From NCBI GenBank assembly GCA_021846445.1, contig JAJZWY010000002.1:1-64000 (forward strand): a stretch of DNA of 64,000 bases. Reading direction: 5' to 3'. Each line of letters begins with the position of its first letter. The first letter of the stretch is position 1. Shown here one piece after another: positions 1 through 8,243 of this stretch. The notes beneath the pieces were generated by a model that was not told the origin of the DNA, did no database searches, and was given only the letters and a program-made list of their open reading frames with translations. Position numbers and translations under genes: made by a program. Source of the stretch: a bacterium. GTDB taxonomy: Bacteria > Patescibacteriota > Saccharimonadia > Saccharimonadales > UBA4665.

Positions 1-1
1 T

Positions 2-76
2 TGGCTAGGACGGAGGGATTCGAACCCCCGAATGCCAGGACCAAAACCTGGTGCCTTACCACTTGGCGACGTCCTA
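2..76 (-). tRNA. tRNA-Gln (anticodon TTG)
   Basis: A full cloverleaf reads on the minus strand: a 7-bp acceptor stem TAGGACG/CGTCCTA, a D arm, an anticodon stem CCAGG/CCTGG around the loop TTTTGGT (anticodon TTG, decoding CAA), and a T arm with TTCGAAT. The CCA end is encoded at 2-4. It diverges from the gene at 167. It is the only Gln tRNA in the window and reads CAG only by wobble. Confidence 0.96.
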
Positions 77-166
77 ATGTTTATCCATAAATTTTAACGT
101 AGTTTAGAGTTATCTACAATAATTAGTTTTATAATTAAAATATAATAATGTAATATTTATAAGAAT

Positions 167-1084
167 ATGTCTAAAAAATTTATTAATCCTATGGATTATA
201 TTTATCCAATAAATGTTAATGGTCTTGAGAGTAGATATTTATTTATTCCTAGTCAGTTAAAGAAAAATAAATCAAACGTGTTAATTGTCTATGACATAGA
301 TTTTAATTTAGAAAAATGGTTTGGGTATCTCATTGCCCTTTCTAAATTTAGTAATGTTTATATGATTGATTTACCAGGGCTGGGTGGTGCAGATAATTTT
401 TATAAAATTGGATTAAAACCAGAGTTAGGCAATATGGCTAATTATCTATCGTCAATAATTAAATTAAAATTTAGAAGGCAGAATCTTAGTGTTATTGGAA
501 TCGGTTATGGTTTCACATTAATTACTAAAATGATCCAGAACGATCTTGAGATAGAAAAAAAGATTAATAATGTAGTCGCAATTAATGGTTATGTTCATTT
601 TGAAGATTTTAATTTCGATCGGTCCTATAAAATAAAAGTATATTTAAATTATTTTATATCTAAAAATAAATTTTTGGCTCAGTTAGTAAGTTTAGTTATT
701 AAGAGCGATTACTATTTAATAAGAAAATACGATGATAATTATTTCAAAAAGTTTTTAAATTCGAAATTCCCATTCTTAAAGCAATTTGCTATTGATTTAG
801 ATAAATCCAGAGATTTTAGAACAGAAAGCACCATAAAGTATAATATCTTAAAATTAGATTTATGTTCTGGAAGGAAGATAGATAAGCCGTTATGGGCTAT
901 TAATACAGTAATGAATAAAAAAGTTATATATAAAAGGGTTGAGCAACACCTTAAGGTTATATATAGTAATTATAATTATTTAAACCTACCTATTCGTAAA
1001 ATGCCTTTTTTAATAAATAATCAAAAATTTGGTTTAAGGCTGATTCCACATAAATTAAAAGCTGTTCTTAAAAAATATACTTAG
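167..1084 (+). CDS. Degenerate alpha/beta-hydrolase-like protein, function unknown
   Basis: This 305-residue protein has the outline of an alpha/beta hydrolase. A strand-rich start leads to a DLPGLGG turn (residues 69-74), and a strand then enters GIGYG (111-115), where the nucleophile elbow G-x-S-x-G should be. The serine position is Gly113, so hydrolase activity is unlikely as read. I see no signal peptide or membrane segment. It is rich in Lys, Asn and Ile, like its neighbours. There is no Shine-Dalgarno before the ATG; TA-rich -10-like sequence lies within 10 bases of it, so a very short or absent leader is possible. It is followed by an AI-2E-type permease that has its own promoter. It could be a structural relative that binds rather than hydrolyses, or a fast-diverging enzyme with a different nucleophile. 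Confidence 0.7.
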   Translation: MSKKFINPMDYIYPINVNGLESRYLFIPSQLKKNKSNVLIVYDIDFNLEKWFGYLIALSKFSNVYMIDLPGLGGADNFYKIGLKPELGNMANYLSSIIKLKFRRQNLSVIGIGYGFTLITKMIQNDLEIEKKINNVVAINGYVHFEDFNFDRSYKIKVYLNYFISKNKFLAQLVSLVIKSDYYLIRKYDDNYFKKFLNSKFPFLKQFAIDLDKSRDFRTESTIKYNILKLDLCSGRKIDKPLWAINTVMNKKVIYKRVEQHLKVIYSNYNYLNLPIRKMPFLINNQKFGLRLIPHKLKAVLKKYT

Positions 1085-1087
1085 TAT

Positions 1088-1116
1088 TTGCTAATTTATG
1101 AGAAAACTTAGATAAT
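1088..1116 (+). promoter_or_regulatory. Sigma70-type promoter of the AI-2E permease gene
   Basis: TTGCTA and GATAAT are 17 bases apart, and the ATG at 1123 follows the -10 hexamer after exactly 6 bases. Transcription from this site would begin at or next to the start codon, giving a leaderless mRNA. No ribosome-binding site is visible. Confidence 0.6.
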
Positions 1117-1122
1117 ATAAAT

Positions 1123-2256
1123 ATGCTAAGGTTCAAAAAAGCTAATAATAAGACGATCGAAGTAGATATTTCAACCCAGACATTCATAAAGGTAGCAATT
1201 TTAATAATAGCTATGTTGATACTGATTGTTATTTTTAGAAAGATTAGCTATGCTCTTTTATTGATCTTTGTATCTTTCTTTTTGGCTTTGGCACTGAATG
1301 CGCCTGTGCAAGCTGTATCTAGGCTAATTCCCGGTAAACTTAAGGGGAACAGATCGCTTGCCACTAGTTTATCTTTTTTGATAGTCATAACTATCATCGG
1401 TATTTTTCTTGCTTATGTTATTCCACCATTAGTACATCAAACCGAAACTTTTATTGGTGCTGCACCTAGATTAATTTCAGATTTCAATAATCAAACAGGA
1501 GCAATTGGTGAAGTTATCCGAAGATACCATTTATCTACTCAAGTTAATGATATCTCTAGGCAACTTTCCAATAGATTACATAATGTTGGAGGAGTCGCAT
1601 TTTCGGCTATTACTGATATTGGTAGAAGTATTTTTGCGATTGTTACTGTTTTGGTATTAACCTTTATGATGCTAATTGAAGGCCCTGGTTGGATGAAAAA
1701 ATCCCAAAAGATGATTCCCTCTCAATATCATGATTTAATTGTTAATACATCTATAGATATGTATAAAGTTATTAAGGGTTATATTAATGGTCAGGTCCTT
1801 TTGGCCTTAATTGCTGCTATTTTAATTTCACCAATGGTATTTATTCTTCACTTTAGTTACCCTATAGCTCTGATAGTAGTTATCTTTATTTGTGGTTTAA
1901 TTCCTATGATCGGGCACACAATTGGTGCAGTTATTGTCACCACTGTTGGTCTTTTCCACTCATTTTCTTCTGGTTTAATTATTTTGATTTATTATATTTT
2001 ATATCAACAATTCGAAAACTACTTACTACAACCGAAAATTCAGGCAAATTCCACCAATATGTCTCCCCTTTTAGTTTTTGGATCATTAGTAGTTGGGATA
2101 GACTTCGGAGGATTAATAGGGGGTTTGATTGCTATTCCATTAGTCGGTTGTTTGAGGATATTAGTTTTAGAAATTTTTAGAATGTACGGCTTAATCTCTA
2201 AAAAAGAATTCACTCAAATAGTTAGTGTGCCTGATTCTAAAATTGAAAAAGATTAA
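1123..2256 (+). CDS. AI-2E family transporter (UPF0118/PerM-like) membrane protein
   Basis: A 377-residue polytopic membrane protein of the AI-2E/PerM/UPF0118 family. Two hydrophobic segments open the protein (about 23-70), a third follows near 82-105, then a soluble stretch, and a hydrophobic core fills roughly residues 170-345. Family features are the LVLTFMMLIEGP segment and the closing region with PLLVFGSLVVG and GGLIGGLIAIPL. The name comes from autoinducer-2 export claims; other members are sodium/proton antiporters or have no assigned substrate, so the cargo here is unknown. The length is typical. The gene is probably leaderless (see the promoter just upstream). Its stop lies only 4 bases from the stop of convergent cysS. 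Confidence 0.9.
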   Translation: MLRFKKANNKTIEVDISTQTFIKVAILIIAMLILIVIFRKISYALLLIFVSFFLALALNAPVQAVSRLIPGKLKGNRSLATSLSFLIVITIIGIFLAYVIPPLVHQTETFIGAAPRLISDFNNQTGAIGEVIRRYHLSTQVNDISRQLSNRLHNVGGVAFSAITDIGRSIFAIVTVLVLTFMMLIEGPGWMKKSQKMIPSQYHDLIVNTSIDMYKVIKGYINGQVLLALIAAILISPMVFILHFSYPIALIVVIFICGLIPMIGHTIGAVIVTTVGLFHSFSSGLIILIYYILYQQFENYLLQPKIQANSTNMSPLLVFGSLVVGIDFGGLIGGLIAIPLVGCLRILVLEIFRMYGLISKKEFTQIVSVPDSKIEKD

Positions 2257-2260
2257 CTTC

Positions 2261-3661
2261 TTATTCCCATCTCCAAAGATAGCCATTTGCTCTATCTTCA
2301 ATTATGATCTTATTTTCTTTTAACTGCTCTCTAATTTTATCTGATTTTGAAAAATCTTTTAATTGGCGGGCTCTTTGTCGTTCATTTAATAATTTTTTAA
2401 GATTATCATCTATGTCTGGGATAGTAGTCAGTTTTAAGCCCAATAATTGGTCAAGTTCTGACAAAAACCAGTTAAATTCATGCTCTTGGTTTTTGGATAT
2501 TGCGCTTTCTAATATTTGGTCAGTGACTTGACTTAAATAAGCTAAAACCTTGGGGGTATTTAAATTGTCTAGTAGATATGATTTTAATTGTCTAATAATA
2601 TTTTTGAAATTAAAAGATTGGTGGTTGTTTTTTAATTGATATCTTAACACTGACATTGCTCTAAGGTCTTGGTAGCGTCGTTTGGCAGAATCTAAGCTAT
2701 CTAAACTAAATTTAGATTGATTTTGATAATGTGATTCTAATATATGTAGTCTTATTTCCATAGGATCGTAAGCTAGTTTAGTTAATTGATCAAGAGTTAT
2801 TCCATTTCCAAGTGATTTAGAAATCTTTTGATTATTAATGGTAACGTGATTACTGTGCATCCAGTAATTGGCAAGTGGTTTTTTGGTGATTGCCTGACTT
2901 TGGGCTATTTCGTTTGTGTGATGGATTGGTATATGGTCAATTCCACCGGTATGAAAATCTAGCGTATCTCCAAGATATTTCATACTCATTGCTGAACATT
3001 CAATATGCCATCCTGGAAAGCCTTTTCCAAACGGACTATCCCACTCCATGTCTCTATGTTGGTCTTTTGGACTAAATTTCCATAAGCTAAAATCTGATGG
3101 GTTTCTTTTCAGTGGGTTAAACTCAACTCTTTTACCAGGTTGTTGTTGATCTATGTCTAGTCTTGCAAATTTTGAGTAATCCTTAAATTTAGAAGTGTCA
3201 TAATATATCCCATCGTTCTCAATTTTATAAGTAAAACCTTTTTTTTGAAGTTTTAAAATTAGTTCAATTTGATCGTTGATATGTTCTGTTGCCCTAACTA
3301 TTAGACTAGGATCTAATATATTTAATTCTTTCCATGAACTCAAAAATTCCTTTTCGTAGTATCTTGCTATTTGCCATGCGGACTTATGTTCATTGTTGGC
3401 TTTTTTCTGAATCTTATCTTCACCTTCATCTTGATCTGAAGTTAAATGCCCAACATCTGTTATATTGATAACCCATTTTGGCTTATATTGGTTAGCACGC
3501 AATGCTCTAATTAATAAGTCCATTCTCACATAATTAAACCAGTGTCCAATATGGGCATGGTCATAAACCGTCGGTCCGCAGGTGTAGATAGTTACGAGAG
3601 GAGGATTTTGAGGTTTAAAAACTTCTATCTTTCTGGTAAGTGTATTATAAATTTTTAGCAT
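2261..3661 (-). CDS. cysS: Cysteinyl-tRNA synthetase
   Basis: Charges tRNA-Cys in the cytoplasm as a class I aminoacyl-tRNA synthetase. The HIGH motif is HIGH at 37-40 and the KMSKS motif is KISKS at 279-283. The four ligands of the catalytic zinc that selects cysteine are all present: Cys28, Cys222, His247 and Glu251, with the spacing of the E. coli enzyme (28, 209, 234, 238). This matters because structural zinc sites elsewhere in the window are lost. The length of 466 residues is standard. The start overlaps the end of the upstream DHH gene by 17 bases, so the two are translationally coupled. The downstream end is 4 bases from the convergent AI-2E gene and shows no clear terminator. Confidence 0.97.
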   Translation of the reverse strand: MLKIYNTLTRKIEVFKPQNPPLVTIYTCGPTVYDHAHIGHWFNYVRMDLLIRALRANQYKPKWVINITDVGHLTSDQDEGEDKIQKKANNEHKSAWQIARYYEKEFLSSWKELNILDPSLIVRATEHINDQIELILKLQKKGFTYKIENDGIYYDTSKFKDYSKFARLDIDQQQPGKRVEFNPLKRNPSDFSLWKFSPKDQHRDMEWDSPFGKGFPGWHIECSAMSMKYLGDTLDFHTGGIDHIPIHHTNEIAQSQAITKKPLANYWMHSNHVTINNQKISKSLGNGITLDQLTKLAYDPMEIRLHILESHYQNQSKFSLDSLDSAKRRYQDLRAMSVLRYQLKNNHQSFNFKNIIRQLKSYLLDNLNTPKVLAYLSQVTDQILESAISKNQEHEFNWFLSELDQLLGLKLTTIPDIDDNLKKLLNERQRARQLKDFSKSDKIREQLKENKIIIEDRANGYLWRWE

Positions 3662-4652
3662 CTAGATTTTCTATTATATGTTTGATTTTAGTAGTTAAAT
3701 CATTAATTAACAAATTCAAATCAGAATAATCATAAGTCTTGAATCCAGCAGCATACCTATGACCCCCACCACCGAATTCTTGAGCAACTATATTTGCAAT
3801 TGGATATCCATAATTAGTTCGTATTTTTGCAGTAATTTTATGATCTTCATAAATTTTTAAAGCAATTGAGATGATGTTCCCGTTAATTAAACGCATATCA
3901 TCTAGTACTAAAATCGATGGATTGTACTCAGGACTGTATTTTTTTATCTCGTCGTATGGAATTATTATTAGAGCTATTTTATTGTCTAGGTAGGTTTGAA
4001 TTCGAGAAAGCAATATACCTTTAAATTTAGTGATTTCTAAGCTTTTTTGATTGTACTCTTTGCGAAGTTTATCTAATTCAAAAGGTTGAACACCATTTTC
4101 GACTAAATCACCAAAAATCCGGATTGTTTGAGGTGTGGTTTGTTCAGTTGTTAATCCAAGACTATCCGATAAAATACTAATAGTTAACATTTTGGAGGCC
4201 TCTAAATTAAGCTTTAGGTCTAATTCTTTAGCAATAAGATAAATTAATTCTCCAGTAGAAGACAACGGTTGGTTAATCATTAAATGAGTAAATGGTAAAT
4301 CACTATCTACTTGATGATGATCAAGAACAATTACATCTTTAGAGTTTAACTTGGAAATATCTTCTTTAGTTAATTTTTGAAGTAAGCTGAAGGATGAAGT
4401 ATCTACGATAAAGGCTAAATCGAATTGATTTGGAAAATTATTGCTTACCCTACTCCATCCTTTTGCGTATTTTAGGTATGCTGGTATTGTTGTTCCACAA
4501 TACAATTTGGTGTCTTTTCCTAGGTTGTTAAAAATTTGTTCTAAGGCAAGTGCACTTCCCAGACTATCACCATCAGGATTATCTGGTTGGATAATTAGGA
4601 TATCATTAGCTTTTTCGATTAAGGATTCTAGCTTTTTAATTTGGTTTTTCAT
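3645..4652 (-). CDS. DHH-family phosphoesterase (NrnA-like oligoribonuclease/pAp phosphatase)
   Basis: A 335-residue DHH/DHHA1 protein. DNPDGDSLGS (24-33) is motif I, VDTSS (83-87) motif II, DHH (111-113) motif III, and the DHHA1 motif GGGGHRYAAG lies near 294. NrnA proteins degrade short RNA oligomers and dephosphorylate pAp with manganese. One oddity: the histidine usually found just before motif I (H-x-N-P-D-G-D) is Pro23, which removes one expected metal ligand; the other metal-binding Asp and His residues are present. It overlaps recR by 4 bases (ATGA) and cysS by 17, within a recR-DHH-cysS operon. The exact substrate cannot be read from the sequence; other DHH members cleave cyclic dinucleotides. 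Confidence 0.88.
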   Translation of the reverse strand: MKNQIKKLESLIEKANDILIIQPDNPDGDSLGSALALEQIFNNLGKDTKLYCGTTIPAYLKYAKGWSRVSNNFPNQFDLAFIVDTSSFSLLQKLTKEDISKLNSKDVIVLDHHQVDSDLPFTHLMINQPLSSTGELIYLIAKELDLKLNLEASKMLTISILSDSLGLTTEQTTPQTIRIFGDLVENGVQPFELDKLRKEYNQKSLEITKFKGILLSRIQTYLDNKIALIIIPYDEIKKYSPEYNPSILVLDDMRLINGNIISIALKIYEDHKITAKIRTNYGYPIANIVAQEFGGGGHRYAAGFKTYDYSDLNLLINDLTTKIKHIIENLDAKNL

Positions 4653-5257
4653 TTGATTAGATATCTGCCCTCTAGCGCTTTAGTTAGAGTAATCATATCA
4701 GCATACTCAATATCAATTCCAGTAGGTAGGCCTTGGGCTAGACGAGTTAATTTAATGTCTTTATCCTTTAATAAATTTTTAATATATATAGATGTTATTT
4801 CTCCCTCAACTGAAGCGTTAAATGCAAGAATTAATTCTTTTATTTTATCTTCGTCTATTCTTTTTTGTAATTCCTTAAAATGGAGTTGTTCTGACGAGAT
4901 ATTATCTAACGGTGAGATTAGACCACCTAAAACATGATAAGTCCCCTGAAATTGATTTGTTTTTTCGATAGCATAGATGTCGAAAGGTTCACTAACTACG
5001 GCTACGATTGTTTTATCTCTTCTGGGGTCTATGTATAGTTCAGAATATTCTTGACCTGAAGAGATGATTGCGAATGTTTTTTTGCAAAAACTAATCTTCG
5101 AATGAAGATTATCTAGGGAATCGGCTAAACTTTGAGCAATTTTAGGATCTCTTTTTAAGAGATAATTAGCATATCTTTCTGCAGTTCTTGTGCCTACTCC
5201 AGGAAGTAGGCAAAAGGCTTCAACGACTTCATCTAAGGCTTTCGGTAATTTACTCAT
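4649..5257 (-). CDS. recR: Recombination mediator RecR lacking the zinc finger
   Basis: RecR forms a ring clamp and helps RecO/RecF load RecA at gaps. The N-terminal helix-hairpin-helix (LPGVGTRTAERYA, 18-30), the Toprim core (ending around IYIKNLLKDKDIKLTRLAQG) and the closing ALEGR are all clear, and 202 residues is typical. The zinc finger is not intact: against the usual C-x2-C-x8-C-x2-C before RRD, this protein has Cys58, Thr61, Ser72 and Tyr75. Only one ligand remains, so the subdomain must fold without zinc. The order dnaX..ybaB-recR is the classic bacterial arrangement, here interrupted by dnaB and a membrane protein gene. Confidence 0.95.
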   Translation of the reverse strand: MSKLPKALDEVVEAFCLLPGVGTRTAERYANYLLKRDPKIAQSLADSLDNLHSKISFCKKTFAIISSGQEYSELYIDPRRDKTIVAVVSEPFDIYAIEKTNQFQGTYHVLGGLISPLDNISSEQLHFKELQKRIDEDKIKELILAFNASVEGEITSIYIKNLLKDKDIKLTRLAQGLPTGIDIEYADMITLTKALEGRYLIK

Positions 5258-5280
5258 ATTTTTTTTAGATAGATAGTTTG

Positions 5281-5574
5281 CTATAAACCTAAACTTCCTA
5301 GGGCTCCCATCATTGGTTGCATTTTCTCTGTAGCAATTCTTTGTGATGTTGTTAGTGCTTCACGTATGGCTTCAGTTAGCCACAATTCAAGTTGCTCAAT
5401 GTCGTCCAAATCTAGATCATCTGGATTAATTTTAATCTTTTTGAGTTTTTGGTCTCCACTAATTTCGACAGTTACTGCTCCATCACCTTTTGTTATGGTG
5501 ATGATTTGATGTTCCAACTCTTTTTGTATTTTTCGGGCTTTTAACAATAACTTAGCTTGGTCAAATTTACTCAT
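5281..5574 (-). CDS. YbaB/EbfC family nucleoid-associated protein
   Basis: A 97-residue YbaB/EbfC protein. These small dimers bind DNA and are almost always encoded between dnaX and recR. The coiled N-terminal helix (residues 3-20) leads into the conserved GDGAVTVEISGDQKLKKIKI sheet and a C-terminal helical tail ending in a Met- and Gly-rich segment. A purine-rich AAAGGAG lies 11 bases before the ATG. recR begins 23 bases downstream, so they share a transcript. Confidence 0.93.
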   Translation of the reverse strand: MSKFDQAKLLLKARKIQKELEHQIITITKGDGAVTVEISGDQKLKKIKINPDDLDLDDIEQLELWLTEAIREALTTSQRIATEKMQPMMGALGSLGL

Positions 5575-5613
5575 ATCAATAACTTCTCCTTTATTTATAT
5601 TAATTATATTTTA

Positions 5614-6807
5614 TCAATCCTTAAGCCTTATTTCAAAACTTGATCTGGATCTAGGGTTATTGGCAAATGCTACAAAATATTGTCGAGTATTGAGCAGTAC
5701 TGAGAGTGATATTAAAATAATTATTAAGATAATTCCAATACTTCGTGCCAATGGGTTTATAGGGAATAACTTAAGCCATATTTGCAAAAGATAGCTTATT
5801 CCAGTTGCTATAAAAAAGTAAATTGTTGGTAGACTTAAAGATAATGAATTGGATTTATTAAGAGCTAATAAAACCAAGCCTATAATTAGAATACTAAACA
5901 ATAATTTTGAATTATTATTTTTAAAATGAAGGATATAAAAGTAGATTCCAATAATAACACATACCAATCCAAAAATATTAAGTATCGGATATCTACCCAA
6001 CCACAGACTTGGATTATTTGGTCCAAATAAAAAACTATGATCAATTGCTAGTCCTAAATCTTTAAGTTTAGATATTATGTTAATATGTTTCAAACTTAAA
6101 CCCAAGAAATTGAGTATATTTTGACTAGATTTTATTAAATAAATTACTAAAAGTGGAAGACTTAGAATACTTAGTATGATGTAAAATGGAAGAGAGAACT
6201 TATTTTGACTTTTTAAACCGAAATGAAAATCTTTTCTCTGAAAAATTATTAACACTAGAACGAACCAAATTAATCCAGGGATAAAAATTAATATACTTAA
6301 AATAAAATTAATAACTATGTAAATAATTGGTGACTTAAATTTTTTCCTTAGTAAACCACTTATTAAAAGTAATAGGCTAATTCCAAATAACGACTGAACA
6401 TCATTTGTTGCAATTCGGCTGACATTTATTACCCATGGACTTGAGATGAACATTCCTATTCCAAGTAGAGCAGTTTTATTTCCATACCAAAATTTTAATG
6501 CTAGAAAAAAAACCATAATTGAAAGATAGCCTAGGATTAAATTTGCTAATCTTAACCTAAATATTGATTGAGTATGGAGTATGTGAATTACCATAAAGCG
6601 AATTAGGTTGATTATTAAGTTTAGCGGATTATGGATTAAATAATTAAAGGTTAAGTTTTGTCTTAGGGTTCCTAGTTCAATATTGCTTAATCCTGGCATA
6701 ACAGAATTTAGTCTAAAACTTAAGACGAATATGCTTAGCAGAATAAATATTAACAGAACATAATACTGATAATTTTTATAAAAATTTAGGTTATGTTTAT
6801 TTTTCAC
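5614..6807 (-). CDS. Polytopic membrane protein, probable GT39-like glycosyltransferase
   Basis: A 397-residue membrane protein with about ten hydrophobic segments, beginning at residues 15-30. The arrangement resembles the GT39/ArnT/PMT superfamily. An acidic residue sits in the first outer loop (NIEL, Glu about 41). Paired segments follow, with a WVINVSRIATNDVQSLF stretch like the conserved SRxxxxDxxxxxF motif of these lipid-linked sugar transferases. The usual DE/DD catalytic pair is not obvious, so the family call is tentative. The start is GTG with little ribosome-binding sequence, 17 bases after dnaB. Its place inside the replication/repair operon seems accidental rather than functional. 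Confidence 0.65.
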   Translation of the reverse strand: MKNKHNLNFYKNYQYYVLLIFILLSIFVLSFRLNSVMPGLSNIELGTLRQNLTFNYLIHNPLNLIINLIRFMVIHILHTQSIFRLRLANLILGYLSIMVFFLALKFWYGNKTALLGIGMFISSPWVINVSRIATNDVQSLFGISLLLLISGLLRKKFKSPIIYIVINFILSILIFIPGLIWFVLVLIIFQRKDFHFGLKSQNKFSLPFYIILSILSLPLLVIYLIKSSQNILNFLGLSLKHINIISKLKDLGLAIDHSFLFGPNNPSLWLGRYPILNIFGLVCVIIGIYFYILHFKNNNSKLLFSILIIGLVLLALNKSNSLSLSLPTIYFFIATGISYLLQIWLKLFPINPLARSIGIILIIILISLSVLLNTRQYFVAFANNPRSRSSFEIRLKD

Positions 6808-6824
6808 TTGCTCGAAATGCCTAC

Positions 6825-8192
6825 TTAGTTATTTTGATGTTTAGTATCTACTGAACGGAAACGTTGTTTTTCGGTGTCAAAATAGAGCTCGACTCCACCA
6901 GTAGGTCCATTACGGTGTTTTTTTATAAATATATCAGTAATTCTTTTGCGTTCAGTTTCAGGATTATAGTAGTCTTCTCTATATATAAAAGCTACAACAT
7001 CAGCATCTTGCTCGATCGATCCGGATTCTCTGAGATCGGCAAGTTGTGGAATTTGGGGACTTCGGCTTTCAACGGAACGAGATAATTGACTAAGTGCTAG
7101 TACGGGAACATTTAATTCACGGGCAATTCCCTTCAAACCTCTAGAGATTTCACTTATTTCTTGGACTCTATTGCCTTCACTCGAGTACCTGCTTGCGCCA
7201 CTCATTAGTTGTAGATAATCTATAATTAATAAACCGAATGGATGTTTATGAGCTTCTCTCCTAGCTTTAGTACGAAGATCAGAAATTGTAATTCCGGGTG
7301 TATCGTCAATATAAATTGGGGCTTCACTTAGTGCTCCCATTGCTTGTCCAATCTTCTCAAAATCACTATCAGATAGGTTTCCAGTTCTTAATGCCCAAGC
7401 ATCTACACCTGATTCCATGGAAAGAAGCCTGTCTACTAATTGTTCCTTACTCATTTCAAGACTAAAAATTAAAACAGGTAGGCTAGATTTTAGGGCTATA
7501 TTGTGGGCAAAATTTAGGGCAAGTGCAGTTTTTCCCATCGATGGCCTGGCAGCCAGTATAAATAGGTCGGATTTTTGAAACCCTGCTAGGACGTTATCAA
7601 GGTCTTTATATCCTGTAGATAAACCACGTATTTTATCCTTATCTTTATGTAAATCGTCCAATCTCTCAAAGCTCTCTGCAAGAATCGCTTCTAAACTGAT
7701 AATATTTTGATGAATATGTTGTTCTGAGGCACTAAATAATTTCATCTCAGATTCTTCAATTAATTCCTTAATTTTTTTGGATTGATCTTTACTTAAGTCA
7801 CTTATTTCGTTAGCTGTACGAATCAATCTACGCCTAAGAGCTTTTTGAGCAACTATTTCGGCATATTCTTCAATATGTGTTGCAGTTGGAACAAAATTAG
7901 TTAATTCAGTTAAGTAAGAAGAACCATTAATTTCATTTAAATATCCGAGAGAAATTAATTTATCGCTAAGTGTTAGAACATCGATAGCTTGTTTGTCTTC
8001 GTATAATTCTAAGATAGCTTTATAGATTAATTGGTGTTTTTTTTCTGTAAAGTCCTCAATTTTAATAAAGTCAGCAATTTTAACGATCGCATCAGAATCG
8101 ATTAAAATTGATCCTAGCAGACTAGCTTCAGCCTCAATATTTTGAGGAATGTCTTCTAAATCTTGGACAGTACTAATTGTTCCCTTCACCAT
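6825..8192 (-). CDS. dnaB: Replicative DNA helicase DnaB
   Basis: The hexameric replicative helicase. The N-terminal primase-interaction domain (about 14-115) is followed by a linker and the RecA-like motor. The motor has Walker A ARPSMGKT (215-222), Walker B LLIIDYLQLM, the DnaB signature LSQLSRSVESR, and the arginine-rich end TERKRITDIFIKKHRNGPTG. 455 residues is the usual length and there is no intein. A TATAAT (8204-8209) sits 11 bases before the ATG and there is no Shine-Dalgarno, so the leader is probably only a few bases long. The gene begins 52 bases after dnaX. Confidence 0.97.
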   Translation of the reverse strand: MVKGTISTVQDLEDIPQNIEAEASLLGSILIDSDAIVKIADFIKIEDFTEKKHQLIYKAILELYEDKQAIDVLTLSDKLISLGYLNEINGSSYLTELTNFVPTATHIEEYAEIVAQKALRRRLIRTANEISDLSKDQSKKIKELIEESEMKLFSASEQHIHQNIISLEAILAESFERLDDLHKDKDKIRGLSTGYKDLDNVLAGFQKSDLFILAARPSMGKTALALNFAHNIALKSSLPVLIFSLEMSKEQLVDRLLSMESGVDAWALRTGNLSDSDFEKIGQAMGALSEAPIYIDDTPGITISDLRTKARREAHKHPFGLLIIDYLQLMSGASRYSSEGNRVQEISEISRGLKGIARELNVPVLALSQLSRSVESRSPQIPQLADLRESGSIEQDADVVAFIYREDYYNPETERKRITDIFIKKHRNGPTGGVELYFDTEKQRFRSVDTKHQNN

Positions 8193-8243
8193 AGAGTATA
8201 TCTATTATAGTACTTTTTAGAAATGATAAGTAGTGCTATATTT

